49,944 nt of DNA from contig JAEEYV010000024.1 in assembly GCA_016288295.1 (NCBI GenBank), forward strand, positions 1 through 49,944, written 5' to 3'. A program made the position numbers and the translations under genes. The notes below the pieces were generated by a model, which was not told the DNA's origin, did not search any database, and saw only the letters and a list, made by a program, of their open reading frames with translations. The DNA is from Alphaproteobacteria bacterium (lineage in GTDB: Bacteria; Pseudomonadota; Alphaproteobacteria; RF32; CAG-239). This document shows positions 1 to 8,498 of this stretch, in pieces (position 1 is the stretch's first letter; every line of letters begins with the position of its first letter).

Positions 1-5
1 AAGAA

Positions 6-191
6 ATGGCAACACGAAAACATAAAACTTCAAAATCTCGTCGCAATATGCGCCGTTCTCACGATGCTTTAGGTGCAAACTCTTATCATGAGTGCCCTAA
101 CTGCGGTGAGTTAAAAAGACCTCACAACGTTTGCCCGTCTTGTGGTCAATACGACAAACGTGAAGTTGTTGCAAAAAAAGCAGCAGAATAA
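6..191 (+). CDS. rpmF: 50S ribosomal protein L32
   Basis: Small protein of the large ribosomal subunit, 61 residues, the normal family length. The N-terminal [13 protein letters not shown] stretch is the L32 signature. Two CxxC pairs (CPNC near residue 30 and CPSC near 43) form the zinc ribbon, so this is the zinc-binding form of L32. It lies 32 bp upstream of plsX; rpmF-plsX-fabH is a widely conserved order that couples ribosome and membrane-lipid synthesis. The gene starts 5 bases into the window, so its promoter and ribosome binding site are outside it. Identification is secure. Confidence 0.97.
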   Translation: MATRKHKTSKSRRNMRRSHDALGANSYHECPNCGELKRPHNVCPSCGQYDKREVVAKKAAE

Positions 192-223
192 TTTGACTAA
201 CTTAACCGGTATGGAGCAAAACT

Positions 224-1279
224 TTGTCTGATAATCTGGTTATTTCGGTTGATGCTATGGGGGGAGATAATTCCCCTCGAGTCGTTATTGAGGGTATAAA
301 TATTGCAGCCAGGCGCAACCCCGATTTGCGCTTTTTGCTGTTTGGCGATGAGGGGCAAATTATGCCTCTCTTAGGCCAATATCCTAGGGTTGCAAAGGTT
401 TCTAAGGTTATTCATACGCCCGAGCGAGTTAAAAACGAAGACAAACCATCTCAAGTGATTCGCAATCGTAATACCAGTATGTACATGGCAATTGATGCTG
501 TTCGTTCCGGTCGTGCCCAGGCAATCGTTTCTGCCGGCAATACCGGTGCCCTTATGGCAATTTCTAAGATGCTTCTCAAAACTATTCATGGTATTCACCG
601 TCCGGCCATTTGTACAATAATGCCGCATCTTGATGGCAAATATGTCATGCTTGATTTGGGGGCTAATACCGAATGTAATGAGATAAATTTGGCCGAGTTT
701 GCAATTATGGGCAATATATTTGCCAAGCACGCACTCGGTATAGGTTCTCCGCGCGTAGCATTGCTCAATATTGGTGCTGAAGAAATGAAGGGCAAAGAAG
801 AAATTCACCATGCCCTTAAAATATTGAAGAATCCGCAATTAGAACTCAATTGTACCGGATATATAGAACCGCACGATATATCTAATGGTGTGGCTGATGT
901 TATTGTTGTTGATGGTTTTACTGGCAATGTCGCCTTAAAAACCATTGAAGGTACAGCTAGATTCGTCGTTAGAATGATTAAACGTGAGGTTAAAAAGTCT
1001 ATATTTGCCAAACTGGGTCTTCCGTTTATGATGGGAGTAGTCAGCAAAATCAAACGCACAATGGACCCTCGTGCCTACAATGGTGCAATGCTTGTCGGTC
1101 TAAACGGACTTACGGTAAAGAGCCATGGCGGTACTGATGCTTTCGGTTATTCCGTAGCTATCGACAATGCGGCCAAGCTTGTCCGCCAGAACTTTGTTGC
1201 TACCATCCGCCAAGAAATCGAAAAAGTTGACCTTGATGAACTCAATCAGGAAAGTATTTACGAAGGATATTATCTATGA
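224..1279 (+). CDS. plsX: Phosphate acyltransferase PlsX
   Basis: Converts acyl-ACP to acyl-phosphate, the donor for PlsY in phosphatidic acid synthesis; a peripheral membrane enzyme. The 351-residue length and the N-terminal ISVDAMGGDNSP motif are typical of the family, and the glycine-rich SAGNTGALMA segment near residue 104 is conserved. The start is TTG: a GGAG lies 7 bases before it, while the ATG at 211 is out of frame and meets a stop at once. The stop overlaps the fabH start by four bases (ATGA), so the two are translationally coupled. Neighbours rpmF and fabH fit a lipid-synthesis operon. Confidence 0.97.
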   Translation: MSDNLVISVDAMGGDNSPRVVIEGINIAARRNPDLRFLLFGDEGQIMPLLGQYPRVAKVSKVIHTPERVKNEDKPSQVIRNRNTSMYMAIDAVRSGRAQAIVSAGNTGALMAISKMLLKTIHGIHRPAICTIMPHLDGKYVMLDLGANTECNEINLAEFAIMGNIFAKHALGIGSPRVALLNIGAEEMKGKEEIHHALKILKNPQLELNCTGYIEPHDISNGVADVIVVDGFTGNVALKTIEGTARFVVRMIKREVKKSIFAKLGLPFMMGVVSKIKRTMDPRAYNGAMLVGLNGLTVKSHGGTDAFGYSVAIDNAAKLVRQNFVATIRQEIEKVDLDELNQESIYEGYYL

Positions 1280-2256
1280 GTCAGATCAGATCTCACATTG
1301 TTGGCACGGGATATAGTCTTCCTGCCAAGATCTTGACTAATGATGATCTATCAAAAATAGTTGAAACTAGCGATGAATGGATCAGTACTCGTACCGGCAT
1401 TCGCAGTCGTCATGTTGCTAATGACGGAGAATATACCTCTGATTTTTGCGTAAAAGCTGCCAAAATGGCATTGGCTAACGCCGGTCTGACTGTTGAAGAT
1501 ATAGATTTTGTTATTGTTGCAACAGTTACCCCAGACAATACTTTTCCTTCAACTGCAGCCAAAGTAGGCAAAATTCTGGGCATTCGTTCGGGAGTTGCAG
1601 CAATGGATGTTAATGCCGCTTGTTCAGGTTTTGTTTATGCTTCGCAAATTGCTGATAACATGATTCGTTTAGGGCAGATAAAAAATGCCCTGGTTATTGG
1701 AGCCGAAACTCTCTCCCGTATTGTTGATTGGACTGATCGCAATACCTGTGTTTTGTTTGGTGACGGTGCCGGAGCAGCAATTTTCCAAGCATCTGAAGAA
1801 CAGGGCAAAAATACAGATCGAGGTATTTTATCCATCAAAATTTTTGCAGATGCTTCGCACTACGAAACTCTATGCTCTGACAGCGGTGTTTCATTCAATC
1901 AAAAATCAGGTTTTGTTCATATGGACGGCAAAGAAGTTTTCAAGATGGCAATACCGAGTTTGGTTGAGGGCGTTGAGAGTAGTTTAAAACTTGCCGACCT
2001 TACACTTAAAGATATTGACTGGTACATTCCCCACCAAGCCAATGCACGAATTATCGATTCTGTTGCTAAAAAATTGGAAATAGATGATTCTAAAGTACTA
2101 GTTACGGTTGATCATCACGGTAATACTTCTGCTGCATCAATTCCACTAGCTTTGGCAGAGTCGATTGAAAGCGGCAAGATAAAAAAAGGAGACCTGGTTG
2201 TCATGAGTTCCATGGGAGCAGGTTTTACATGGGGAGGAATGGTTGTCAGAATTTAA
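1276..2256 (+). CDS. fabH: Beta-ketoacyl-ACP synthase III
   Basis: Performs the first condensation of fatty acid synthesis, joining acetyl-CoA and malonyl-ACP in the cytoplasm. The 326-residue protein carries the full catalytic triad: Cys116 in NAACSGF, His in IPHQANAR (about 252) and Asn in HHGNTSAAS (about 282). Family length is normal. It is translationally coupled to plsX through a 4-base overlap and followed after 86 bp by ihfA. No unusual features were seen. Confidence 0.97.
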   Translation: MSQIRSHIVGTGYSLPAKILTNDDLSKIVETSDEWISTRTGIRSRHVANDGEYTSDFCVKAAKMALANAGLTVEDIDFVIVATVTPDNTFPSTAAKVGKILGIRSGVAAMDVNAACSGFVYASQIADNMIRLGQIKNALVIGAETLSRIVDWTDRNTCVLFGDGAGAAIFQASEEQGKNTDRGILSIKIFADASHYETLCSDSGVSFNQKSGFVHMDGKEVFKMAIPSLVEGVESSLKLADLTLKDIDWYIPHQANARIIDSVAKKLEIDDSKVLVTVDHHGNTSAASIPLALAESIESGKIKKGDLVVMSSMGAGFTWGGMVVRI

Positions 2257-2342
2257 ATTGTAGATAGTTATTAAAAAAACTGGCGACGAAAAAATTTATT
2301 GCTATATTATGAACACATTAAGAAATTAGAAGGACTAAGAAA

Positions 2343-2627
2343 ATGAAAACGATTACCAGAGCTGATATTGCTGAAATTTTATATCAAGAAGTTGGATTGT
2401 CTCGCAAAGATTCAGGTGAGATTCTAGATATGGTATTGGATGAAATTACATCAGAATTAGCAAAGGGCAACAGTGTCAAACTGTCATCTTTTGGTACCTT
2501 TACAGTTCGTAATAAAAATCCGCGTGTCGGTCGCAACCCCAAAACCGGTGTTGAGGCTGAAATTTGTTCTCGTCGCGTAATTTCATTCAAACCTTCACAG
2601 ACAATGCGCCTCTCAATCAACAAATAA
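2343..2627 (+). CDS. ihfA: Integration host factor alpha subunit
   Basis: DNA-bending histone-like protein of 94 residues, which pairs with IhfB and shapes promoters, origins and recombination sites. The HU/IHF fold is evident, with the beta-arm sequence GRNPKTG around residues 61-67 and the preceding SSFGTFTVRNK strand. The position between fabH and a MerR-type regulator is the standard alphaproteobacterial location of ihfA, which favours IhfA over HU. An AGAAGGA box ends about 9 bases before the ATG. A TATATTAT element at 2302-2309 could be its -10 box, but the -35 is weak. Confidence 0.93.
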   Translation: MKTITRADIAEILYQEVGLSRKDSGEILDMVLDEITSELAKGNSVKLSSFGTFTVRNKNPRVGRNPKTGVEAEICSRRVISFKPSQTMRLSINK

Positions 2628-2636
2628 GGTTGTGTC

Positions 2637-3056
2637 ATGGTTGTCAACAAGTCAAAGGCTGCATTTCGCACTATTGCTGAAGTCGCTGATAAATTAGGGG
2701 TCGGCACCCACGTTTTGCGCTTCTGGGAGACCAAGTTTTCGCAAATAAAACCGCTCAAAATGCAAGGTGGTCGTCGTTATTATCGCCCCGATGATGTCAA
2801 GCTTTTGGAGTGTATTCAAAATTTGTTGCACAATGAGCGTTATACTATAGAAGGCGTACAAAAGCTGTTTAAGGAAAAAGGCATTAAGTCTTTTGTGGGA
2901 GATACAATTCAAGATGACTTTTTTGCTCCGTCGGAAGAAATTGAAAATAATGATGAGCAAGCAGATAAAGACCCATCATTATCACCGGAATTAGTTTCCT
3001 CAATTATAAAAGAGTTGTCAGCAATACGTCAGGAATTACAGAATAATTTGAAATAA
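2637..3056 (+). CDS. MerR-family transcriptional regulator
   Basis: 139-residue DNA-binding protein. The N-terminal winged helix ([19 protein letters not shown], then [12 protein letters not shown]) is a clear MerR-type domain covering about residues 10-80. No metal-binding cysteines follow; the C-terminal part is an acidic linker and a short helix (residues 95-139), so it is not a classic metal sensor. It begins 9 bp after ihfA and is probably co-transcribed; this ihfA-merR pair is conserved in Alphaproteobacteria. The stop lies inside the left arm of the terminator at 3052. The regulated genes cannot be told from the sequence. Confidence 0.85.
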   Translation: MVVNKSKAAFRTIAEVADKLGVGTHVLRFWETKFSQIKPLKMQGGRRYYRPDDVKLLECIQNLLHNERYTIEGVQKLFKEKGIKSFVGDTIQDDFFAPSEEIENNDEQADKDPSLSPELVSSIIKELSAIRQELQNNLK

Positions 3057-3084
3057 GCCGCATTTTAGCGGCTTATTTTTTGCA
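3052..3084. terminator. Bidirectional intrinsic terminator
   Basis: A perfect 10-bp inverted repeat (AATAAGCCGC at 3052-3061 and GCGGCTTATT at 3068-3077) encloses a 6-base loop and is followed by a T-run on the plus strand. It lies between the convergent MerR gene and the minus-strand operon ending at 3065, so it probably ends both transcripts. Confidence 0.85.
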
Positions 3085-3598
3085 AATATTTTGGCGGTAT
3101 AATTCCACCGCTAACAACAATCAAGTAATAACGTACCCAAGCAAAACGCCGTCCAAGTTCATCATCGCAAACGCTCCAATCAACAGACGTGTAATCGATG
3201 TCTTCTATACTATTCAACTTCTGAAGTATTTCATCAGCACATTCTTCTTCTTTTATATTCGGAATGTCTAAAATTGATGGGCTGACATATAATGCTTCAA
3301 TTAAGCCATCTTTATCCATTGCAGTAATATCAATTTCAAATTGGTCAGCATTATCAATAAAATCTTTCAAGCAATGAATGCTTTTGTCAGTCCATTTGAT
3401 CGGTTCTGAAAAAGCTCTTATTGCTCGACTGCGGCCGATAAAACAACTTTCCATCCACTCACAAATTTCTTTATGAGTAGTCTTACCACCGGTACGTTTG
3501 AAATAATAATGCAAATCTGCATCAGGATTGTTTGCAAACGAAAGAATACCTTTTTCCATGGCATTATTTCCCTTAGCTATATAGTGGTATAGTTTCAT
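3065..3598 (-). CDS. Conserved hypothetical protein
   Basis: 177-residue soluble protein with no signal peptide or membrane segment. The N-terminus (KLYHYIAKGNNAMEKGILSF) and the central stretch with SRAIRAFSEPIKW look like a conserved domain of bacterial hypothetical proteins, but I do not recognise a named function. It is the last gene of the minus-strand operon that begins with cobB, 7 bp after the flavodiiron protein gene. Its stop lies in the shared terminator. A role linked to oxygen or redox stress can only be guessed from the neighbour. Confidence 0.6.
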   Translation of the reverse strand: MKLYHYIAKGNNAMEKGILSFANNPDADLHYYFKRTGGKTTHKEICEWMESCFIGRSRAIRAFSEPIKWTDKSIHCLKDFIDNADQFEIDITAMDKDGLIEALYVSPSILDIPNIKEEECADEILQKLNSIEDIDYTSVDWSVCDDELGRRFAWVRYYLIVVSGGIIPPKYLQKISR

Positions 3599-3605
3599 CC
3601 TTTAT

Positions 3606-4784
3606 CTATTCCAAAATAGTTTTGGCGTGTTCTTTGAGTTTTTCCAACACATTGGATTTTGGAGTATATTTTTCTTCAAACGGTGAAATAGTTTCCCACT
3701 TCAACTCTTCCATTACAGCTTGAATTTTATTTACCACTCCAGGGCGCCAACCATAAGACCCGAAAGCAAAGCCTTTTTTGTTTTTGGGTGCCAGTCCTTT
3801 AAGATAAGTAACAAAAGCAGCTACTCTAGGAAAAATCTCATTGTTAAGAGTAGGGGTTCCGATTGCTACATATTTTGCCTCTAAAATATCTGCCATAACT
3901 TCAGAAATATGCTTGTTGGACAGGCAACGCTTAACTACCGGTACGCCAGCATCTTGAAATACTGCGGTAATAGTATCAGCAAGTTTAGCGGTTGCGCCCC
4001 ACATGGTATCATAAACTACCACTGCCGAACCATTGTTTTCGGCTGCAGCCCATTTTGCATAATGTTTGATAATCCAAGATACTTCTTCTTTACCATTCCA
4101 AATGCAGCCATGCGACGGAGCAATCATCTCAATGTCTAAATTAAGGTCGTTAGCAGTACTCAAAGCTTTTTGTGCCTGCATTCCGTAAGGGAACAAAATA
4201 TTGGCATAATAACTCTTTGCCTCCTCACAAACCATACCGAAATTAGCTTCTCCTGCCCAAATTGTATTGGTGCAATAATGCTGCCCGAAGCCGTCATTTG
4301 AAAACAAAATCTTTTCTTCGGGGCAATAACTCATCATTGAATCCGGCCAGTGCAACAACGGAGTAGTTACAAAAGTCAAAGAGCGTTTGCCGAGTTTTAG
4401 ACTATCGCCAGTCTTAATAATTTGAAAATTCCATCCCTCGGTATCAAAATGTGCCTCCAAAGCCATTTTTCCGGCAGAGTTGGTTACAATGGTAATTTGC
4501 GGTGCCAACTTCATTAATTTCGGAATATTGCCGGAGTGATCCTGCTCAACGTGGTTAACGACTAAATAATCAATTTTACTCAAATCAACTACATCGTTAA
4601 TGCGTTCAATTTGCTCAAGCGACAGATAGTGTTTTACACCATCGATCAGGGCAATTTTCTCATCTTTAATCAAATAAGAATTATAAGTTGAACCATAGGG
4701 AGTGTCATAACCATGAAACTCAGTTAAGTTCCAGTCTTTTACACCTACCCAATAGATATTTTCTTTAACTTTGACAGCTTTCAT
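3606..4784 (-). CDS. FprA-type flavodiiron protein
   Basis: Cytoplasmic enzyme that reduces oxygen to water and/or nitric oxide to nitrous oxide, protecting oxygen-sensitive cells. The 392-residue chain has an N-terminal metallo-beta-lactamase-like diiron domain and a C-terminal flavodoxin domain (about 250-390). Diiron ligands are all visible: H78, E80, D82, H83 in HVEQDH, H145 in LLHWPD, D164 in SNDGFG and H225 in APSHG. FMN-binding loops are seen at YDTMWGATAK and GTPTLNNEIFP. There is no rubredoxin domain, so an external electron donor is needed. Its start overlaps the stop of the preceding GDYXXLXY gene by one base. Assignment to the family is secure; oxygen versus NO preference is not determinable. 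Confidence 0.93.
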   Translation of the reverse strand: MKAVKVKENIYWVGVKDWNLTEFHGYDTPYGSTYNSYLIKDEKIALIDGVKHYLSLEQIERINDVVDLSKIDYLVVNHVEQDHSGNIPKLMKLAPQITIVTNSAGKMALEAHFDTEGWNFQIIKTGDSLKLGKRSLTFVTTPLLHWPDSMMSYCPEEKILFSNDGFGQHYCTNTIWAGEANFGMVCEEAKSYYANILFPYGMQAQKALSTANDLNLDIEMIAPSHGCIWNGKEEVSWIIKHYAKWAAAENNGSAVVVYDTMWGATAKLADTITAVFQDAGVPVVKRCLSNKHISEVMADILEAKYVAIGTPTLNNEIFPRVAAFVTYLKGLAPKNKKGFAFGSYGWRPGVVNKIQAVMEELKWETISPFEEKYTPKSNVLEKLKEHAKTILE

Positions 4785-5233
4785 TATTTTTCCTCTTTAT
4801 TATTCTTAATTACCTCTTGCCACGGTTTGCCGTCAATCAACAAATCCTTGGCCAGCGGTTTAACTCCGCTACGGTATTTATATACGACCTCAAACACATG
4901 ATTTCCACGTCCGTTACGGAACATATCATCAAGTTGTTTTGCATATTGTTCCGGAATATAGAACCTGAACTGTCTGCCCCAAAAAGCTTTATTGGCATAA
5001 CTCTTAAATTCTTCCGCAGGGCAAATTTTATTTTCAAACTGAGTACAATCGGTTTTTGCCCAGTCAATAGTATATGCAATATAGTGTCCGGAGAGCAAAT
5101 CACGAGGATCATATCCGCTAATACGTACGGTAACTTCAGGAAGCGTCATGCTTTTTATGGTCAAAAAGATTACCCATAAACCCAACACCAAAATAGGGAA
5201 GGTTAAAGCCGCGATAATTTTAATTTTTTGCAT
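4784..5233 (-). CDS. GDYXXLXY-domain protein
   Basis: 149-residue membrane-anchored protein with one N-terminal transmembrane helix (about residues 7-27) and an extracytoplasmic domain. The segment DPRDLLSGHYIAYTIDW (about 42-58) matches the signature after which the GDYXXLXY family is named, with GHYIAYTI as the local form. Such proteins are usually encoded next to DUF2157 membrane proteins, as here: the DUF2157 gene ends 10 bp upstream. The biochemical role of the pair is unknown. The stop overlaps the fprA-type start by one base, indicating coupled translation. Confidence 0.85.
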   Translation of the reverse strand: MQKIKIIAALTFPILVLGLWVIFLTIKSMTLPEVTVRISGYDPRDLLSGHYIAYTIDWAKTDCTQFENKICPAEEFKSYANKAFWGRQFRFYIPEQYAKQLDDMFRNGRGNHVFEVVYKYRSGVKPLAKDLLIDGKPWQEVIKNNKEEK

Positions 5234-5243
5234 GTCAGTTCTC

Positions 5244-6218
5244 CTATTTTATAGTTTTAAGTTTGCGAATAACACTACGGGTTACATACAGTCCGCCAAT
5301 CAAAACAAGACCGCTTACAATCATACCTAAACCGTTTTTAATCAGGCTTCCGAAAAGGTTGAAGTAGATGCACATAAAGTCGATATACAGCAATGAAATA
5401 TTAAAGTTGACCAACCGACGTCGCCCCAATTTTTCGCCGACAAAGGCCATCAACAACAAAAATGCGGTAATAACGGCATATACATCAAAGAAATGGAAGC
5501 TACGGAAAGATACCGCAAAAAACATAAATTCGATTACAGTGGCATACATGACAATGTAGGCATATATTTTAGCCACATTGAAAACCGGATATTCTTTTTT
5601 GGTCAATGTATCTGCCATCGCAAAAAATCCTGCCAGCAAACCGCTTATCGCTAAGATAAGGACCAGAATTGCCTCAGGGTTTTCTTCCCAGAACCACCAA
5701 TCAAAAATTCTTTCTAAAAGTTCAAGTACCGATTCAATGCTGAAGATGCTGGCAAACAATAGTGGTACCCAAAAGAAAGGTAACACTTTTCTTTTGGTAA
5801 TAACAATCATAGGCAGAGTCATAAACGACCATAACAGACCTGCAGAAGCAAAAGATCCGTTGAGTTGGAAGACTTGTCCGACCAATCCGATACTGGCTCC
5901 TGTTAGCATAAACAAAGCCAGCATTCCACCCTCAAACCAAATGTTCTTTTGAGCTTTCCATGCCCAAAATGTTCCATAAGCAACCGATGCCAAAATAACA
6001 AAGTCGGCTATCAGTTTGACCATATTCGGAATTCCATCCCAATTTGCGGCTACAACGCTGATAACTCCCAGTGCAATCAAAAACACGCCTAACAACAGCA
6101 AGGCATTAAAAAGTATCGGGTTCTTGTGAGCTTTTTCATAATCTAAAATTTTCTTTTTCTGGGTAGCGGTAATTACCTTATTTTTTTCCCAGACATCAAG
6201 TTTCTTTTCCAGTCTCAT
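5244..6218 (-). CDS. DUF2157 multi-pass membrane protein
   Basis: 324-residue inner-membrane protein. The cytoplasmic N-terminus (about 35 residues, charged) is followed by roughly nine hydrophobic segments, beginning with PILFNALLLLGVFLIALGV and continuing to the C-terminus. The N-terminal region and the VVAANWDGIP loop after the first helix are typical of DUF2157 proteins. It is paired with the GDYXXLXY protein 10 bp downstream, a known association. The function is unknown; a membrane-stress or small-molecule role is possible. It lies 41 bp after cobB in the same operon. Confidence 0.85.
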   Translation of the reverse strand: MRLEKKLDVWEKNKVITATQKKKILDYEKAHKNPILFNALLLLGVFLIALGVISVVAANWDGIPNMVKLIADFVILASVAYGTFWAWKAQKNIWFEGGMLALFMLTGASIGLVGQVFQLNGSFASAGLLWSFMTLPMIVITKRKVLPFFWVPLLFASIFSIESVLELLERIFDWWFWEENPEAILVLILAISGLLAGFFAMADTLTKKEYPVFNVAKIYAYIVMYATVIEFMFFAVSFRSFHFFDVYAVITAFLLLMAFVGEKLGRRRLVNFNISLLYIDFMCIYFNLFGSLIKNGLGMIVSGLVLIGGLYVTRSVIRKLKTIK

Positions 6219-6259
6219 ATTTTCCTCCTTGCGAATTTTACAGATATTTTATTCTATTT

Positions 6260-6985
6260 TCAAATATCTGCAACAGCTTTTATTTCTTCCAACAACTCAT
6301 CTACAAACTTAGGAAAAGTTTCTCCGGCTTTACCGATAACATGGCGGTCAAACTCATAATTATTTGCGGTTGACTTCAGATTAAATTCAATTGTATCTGC
6401 ATTATAATATTTTGCTGTGCGTACAAAAGTGTTTGCGGGAAAAACCACGCCCGAAGTTCCGATAGAAACAAATAAATCACAACCACGGAGCAGGGCGTCG
6501 ACTTCATTCATACACAGCAAATTTTCACCAAAAAACACAATATTGGGCTTAAACATTCCCTGTACTTGGCATTGTTGGCAGTCGTCTTCGGTTTTTACAT
6601 CATCCCTAGTTTTAATAATAGTACCGCAGTTCATGCATACTGCCTGATTTATTTGTCCGTGAATATGATAAATATTTTCGTTTCCGGCTTTTTCATGAAG
6701 AGTGTCAACATTCTGCGTAACCACCGAAATTTTTGCCGGATAATTTTTTTGCAATTCGGTTATTGCCAAATGGGCGGCATTAGGTTCAACTTTTATCAAA
6801 TCTTTCTTCATCTCATTGTAGAAGTCGTGCACATATTCGGGGTTGCGGGCAAAGGCCTGGATTGTCGCCACATCTTCGACCCGGTGTTTGTTCCACATTC
6901 CTTCCTCATCACGAAAAGTAGCTAGCCCCGATTCTGCCGAAATTCCTGCACCTGTCAAAATCACAATATTATTATATCTCATCAT
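6260..6985 (-). CDS. cobB: Sir2-family NAD-dependent protein deacylase
   Basis: Removes acyl groups from lysines using NAD, releasing nicotinamide and O-acyl-ADP-ribose. The 241-residue protein has the NAD-binding GAGISAESGLATFR motif (residues 12-25), TQNVDTLH (90-97), catalytic His109 in HIHG and a zinc knuckle of C117, C120, C136 and C139. In the helix corresponding to FYNARR of E. coli CobB, Tyr56 is kept but the Arg position is Met59, so desuccinylase activity may be weaker (inference). Start choice: GGGAGG lies 6 bases before the first ATG. It is the first gene of the minus-strand operon running to 3065. Confidence 0.93.
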   Translation of the reverse strand: MMRYNNIVILTGAGISAESGLATFRDEEGMWNKHRVEDVATIQAFARNPEYVHDFYNEMKKDLIKVEPNAAHLAITELQKNYPAKISVVTQNVDTLHEKAGNENIYHIHGQINQAVCMNCGTIIKTRDDVKTEDDCQQCQVQGMFKPNIVFFGENLLCMNEVDALLRGCDLFVSIGTSGVVFPANTFVRTAKYYNADTIEFNLKSTANNYEFDRHVIGKAGETFPKFVDELLEEIKAVADI

Positions 6986-7089
6986 ATTTCACACCTCCCT
7001 TTCATACTAAAATAATTTAGTTAAAAGTAAATTGATAATTAAGATATTTTTCATATACTAAATGCAATTAAAATTTTAGGAGAACAAAT

Positions 7090-8157
7090 ATGACTACCCG
7101 TAAAGAAATCTCATCCGCTCTGCACGATATGAAAGATAATGCTGTTAAGCAATATGATGCTGAACAACGCCCACATAAAATAGAGTCCGTAAACAGTTTT
7201 TTTAGAGGTGGGGCAGCATCTCTGGCTTTTATTTTTAGTGAAAAAGAAAACATTTTATTTGCCCTATTACAACTTGTTTCAATAGCTCTGGGATATTTTA
7301 TATGGATACAGGTTCTTGACTGGATTCCTCAAAGTGTATGGGATAGTCTTAAAGATTCTGACGGAGATTCTCCAATTCTTAATTTAATAGTTTTTCTTTG
7401 GACATTTGTTTGCGTAGGGTTGACCGCATATCCTTTGGGGCTTTTGACAGCTTGTATGGGAGCATCTTATATGTTACGTTTTGAGGGAAAAAAATCGACC
7501 ATAGCCGAATGTCTGAAGATTGTGCTGAACAAATCTTGGACATTGTGGATTTTTAGCTGGATTGATGGTTGGTGGACCACACTTCGTATTATGGAGCGTT
7601 TGCCCAAGAAAAATGATCGTACGCCTTTGTCAGTAAAATTACGTAATGAAGCAATTTATCAAGCATGGAAAGCAGCATCATTAGGTTTTATGCCGGCAAC
7701 ACTCTGTGGACGCAGCCTGAAAGATACATGCAAAGATTCATTACTTCTGCTCAAAGACAGATTTGTACCTTTGCTCAAACTGCGCCTTGGCTACTCTTTT
7801 ATTTGTTGGATTTTGGGCATTGGTTGCTACATTGGTCTGATTTTTATAATGCCGTGGATTGCAAAATTTAATGTCGGTCATAATGAAATTTTTAGTTTTT
7901 ATTTCATTGCAGGTTTTCCGGCTTTGGTAGCATTAACTTTTATTATGATAATCTTTCGCCCTATATATATCATATCAGCTTGTCGTATATATGCTTTTTA
8001 TGCACGAGAAAAAAAGATTGATATCAATCTTCCGCAACAATCGTCCGGCATAGTCAGTTCTTTGGTTGCATTTATTGTATTACTGATTATTTTGGGTACA
8101 GTTATATTATATCGAGATCAGTTAGGATTATCAGAATTATTATCAACCCTTCATTAA
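7090..8157 (+). CDS. Hypothetical multi-pass membrane protein
   Basis: 355-residue integral membrane protein that I do not recognise. Hydrophobic segments are visible at about residues 55-78, 95-125, 234-256, 268-290 and 320-341, with a basic, probably cytoplasmic region between 165 and 232. No signal peptide, transporter motif or catalytic signature was found. TTAGGAG ends about 9 bases before the ATG. It is followed 18 bp later by the septoil-knot protein gene and then by a kinase-like membrane protein, so the three may form an envelope-related operon. Confidence 0.65.
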   Translation: MTTRKEISSALHDMKDNAVKQYDAEQRPHKIESVNSFFRGGAASLAFIFSEKENILFALLQLVSIALGYFIWIQVLDWIPQSVWDSLKDSDGDSPILNLIVFLWTFVCVGLTAYPLGLLTACMGASYMLRFEGKKSTIAECLKIVLNKSWTLWIFSWIDGWWTTLRIMERLPKKNDRTPLSVKLRNEAIYQAWKAASLGFMPATLCGRSLKDTCKDSLLLLKDRFVPLLKLRLGYSFICWILGIGCYIGLIFIMPWIAKFNVGHNEIFSFYFIAGFPALVALTFIMIIFRPIYIISACRIYAFYAREKKIDINLPQQSSGIVSSLVAFIVLLIILGTVILYRDQLGLSELLSTLH

Positions 8158-8175
8158 TTTGCAAAGGATAAACAG

Positions 8176-8493
8176 ATGAAGCGAACTCTTTTACTATCGA
8201 TAGTTTTAGTTTTAAGTTGTTTTAGTATTTGTCAGGCCGGCAATATTGCATCAAACTGCACTTATAACGGCATTCCGCTTTATGGCAAAGTTAAGATAGT
8301 AGATAATTTTGAAGATATAAAAGTTAAAGTAGTAAATAATTTTGAAGACCTAAAGGTCAAGCCAGTGCAACAATTTGCCAACAGTTGCGGCCGGTGGCAA
8401 TTCGTTGAAAATTTCGAAGATTTCAAAGTTAAATTCGTTGACCATTTTGAAGATATCAGTATAAAATACGTTGATTATTTTGAAGGAATGTAA
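8176..8493 (+). CDS. Secreted 7(1) septoil knot domain protein
   Basis: 105-residue exported protein. A signal peptide is clear (residues 1-21, cleavage near SICQA-GN). The mature part is a string of short repeats built on V-x-N-F-E-D-x-K-V-K, about seven strands long, interrupted by a segment with NSCGRWQF. This repeat pattern matches proteins annotated as 7(1) septoil knot domain proteins, small repeat-built beta structures. Two cysteines (about 28 and 70) could form a disulfide that closes the fold. It sits 18 bp after a membrane protein gene and 5 bp before a polyprenol-kinase-like gene. The cellular role is unknown. Confidence 0.8.
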   Translation: MKRTLLLSIVLVLSCFSICQAGNIASNCTYNGIPLYGKVKIVDNFEDIKVKVVNNFEDLKVKPVQQFANSCGRWQFVENFEDFKVKFVDHFEDISIKYVDYFEGM

Positions 8494-8498
8494 CCGAC

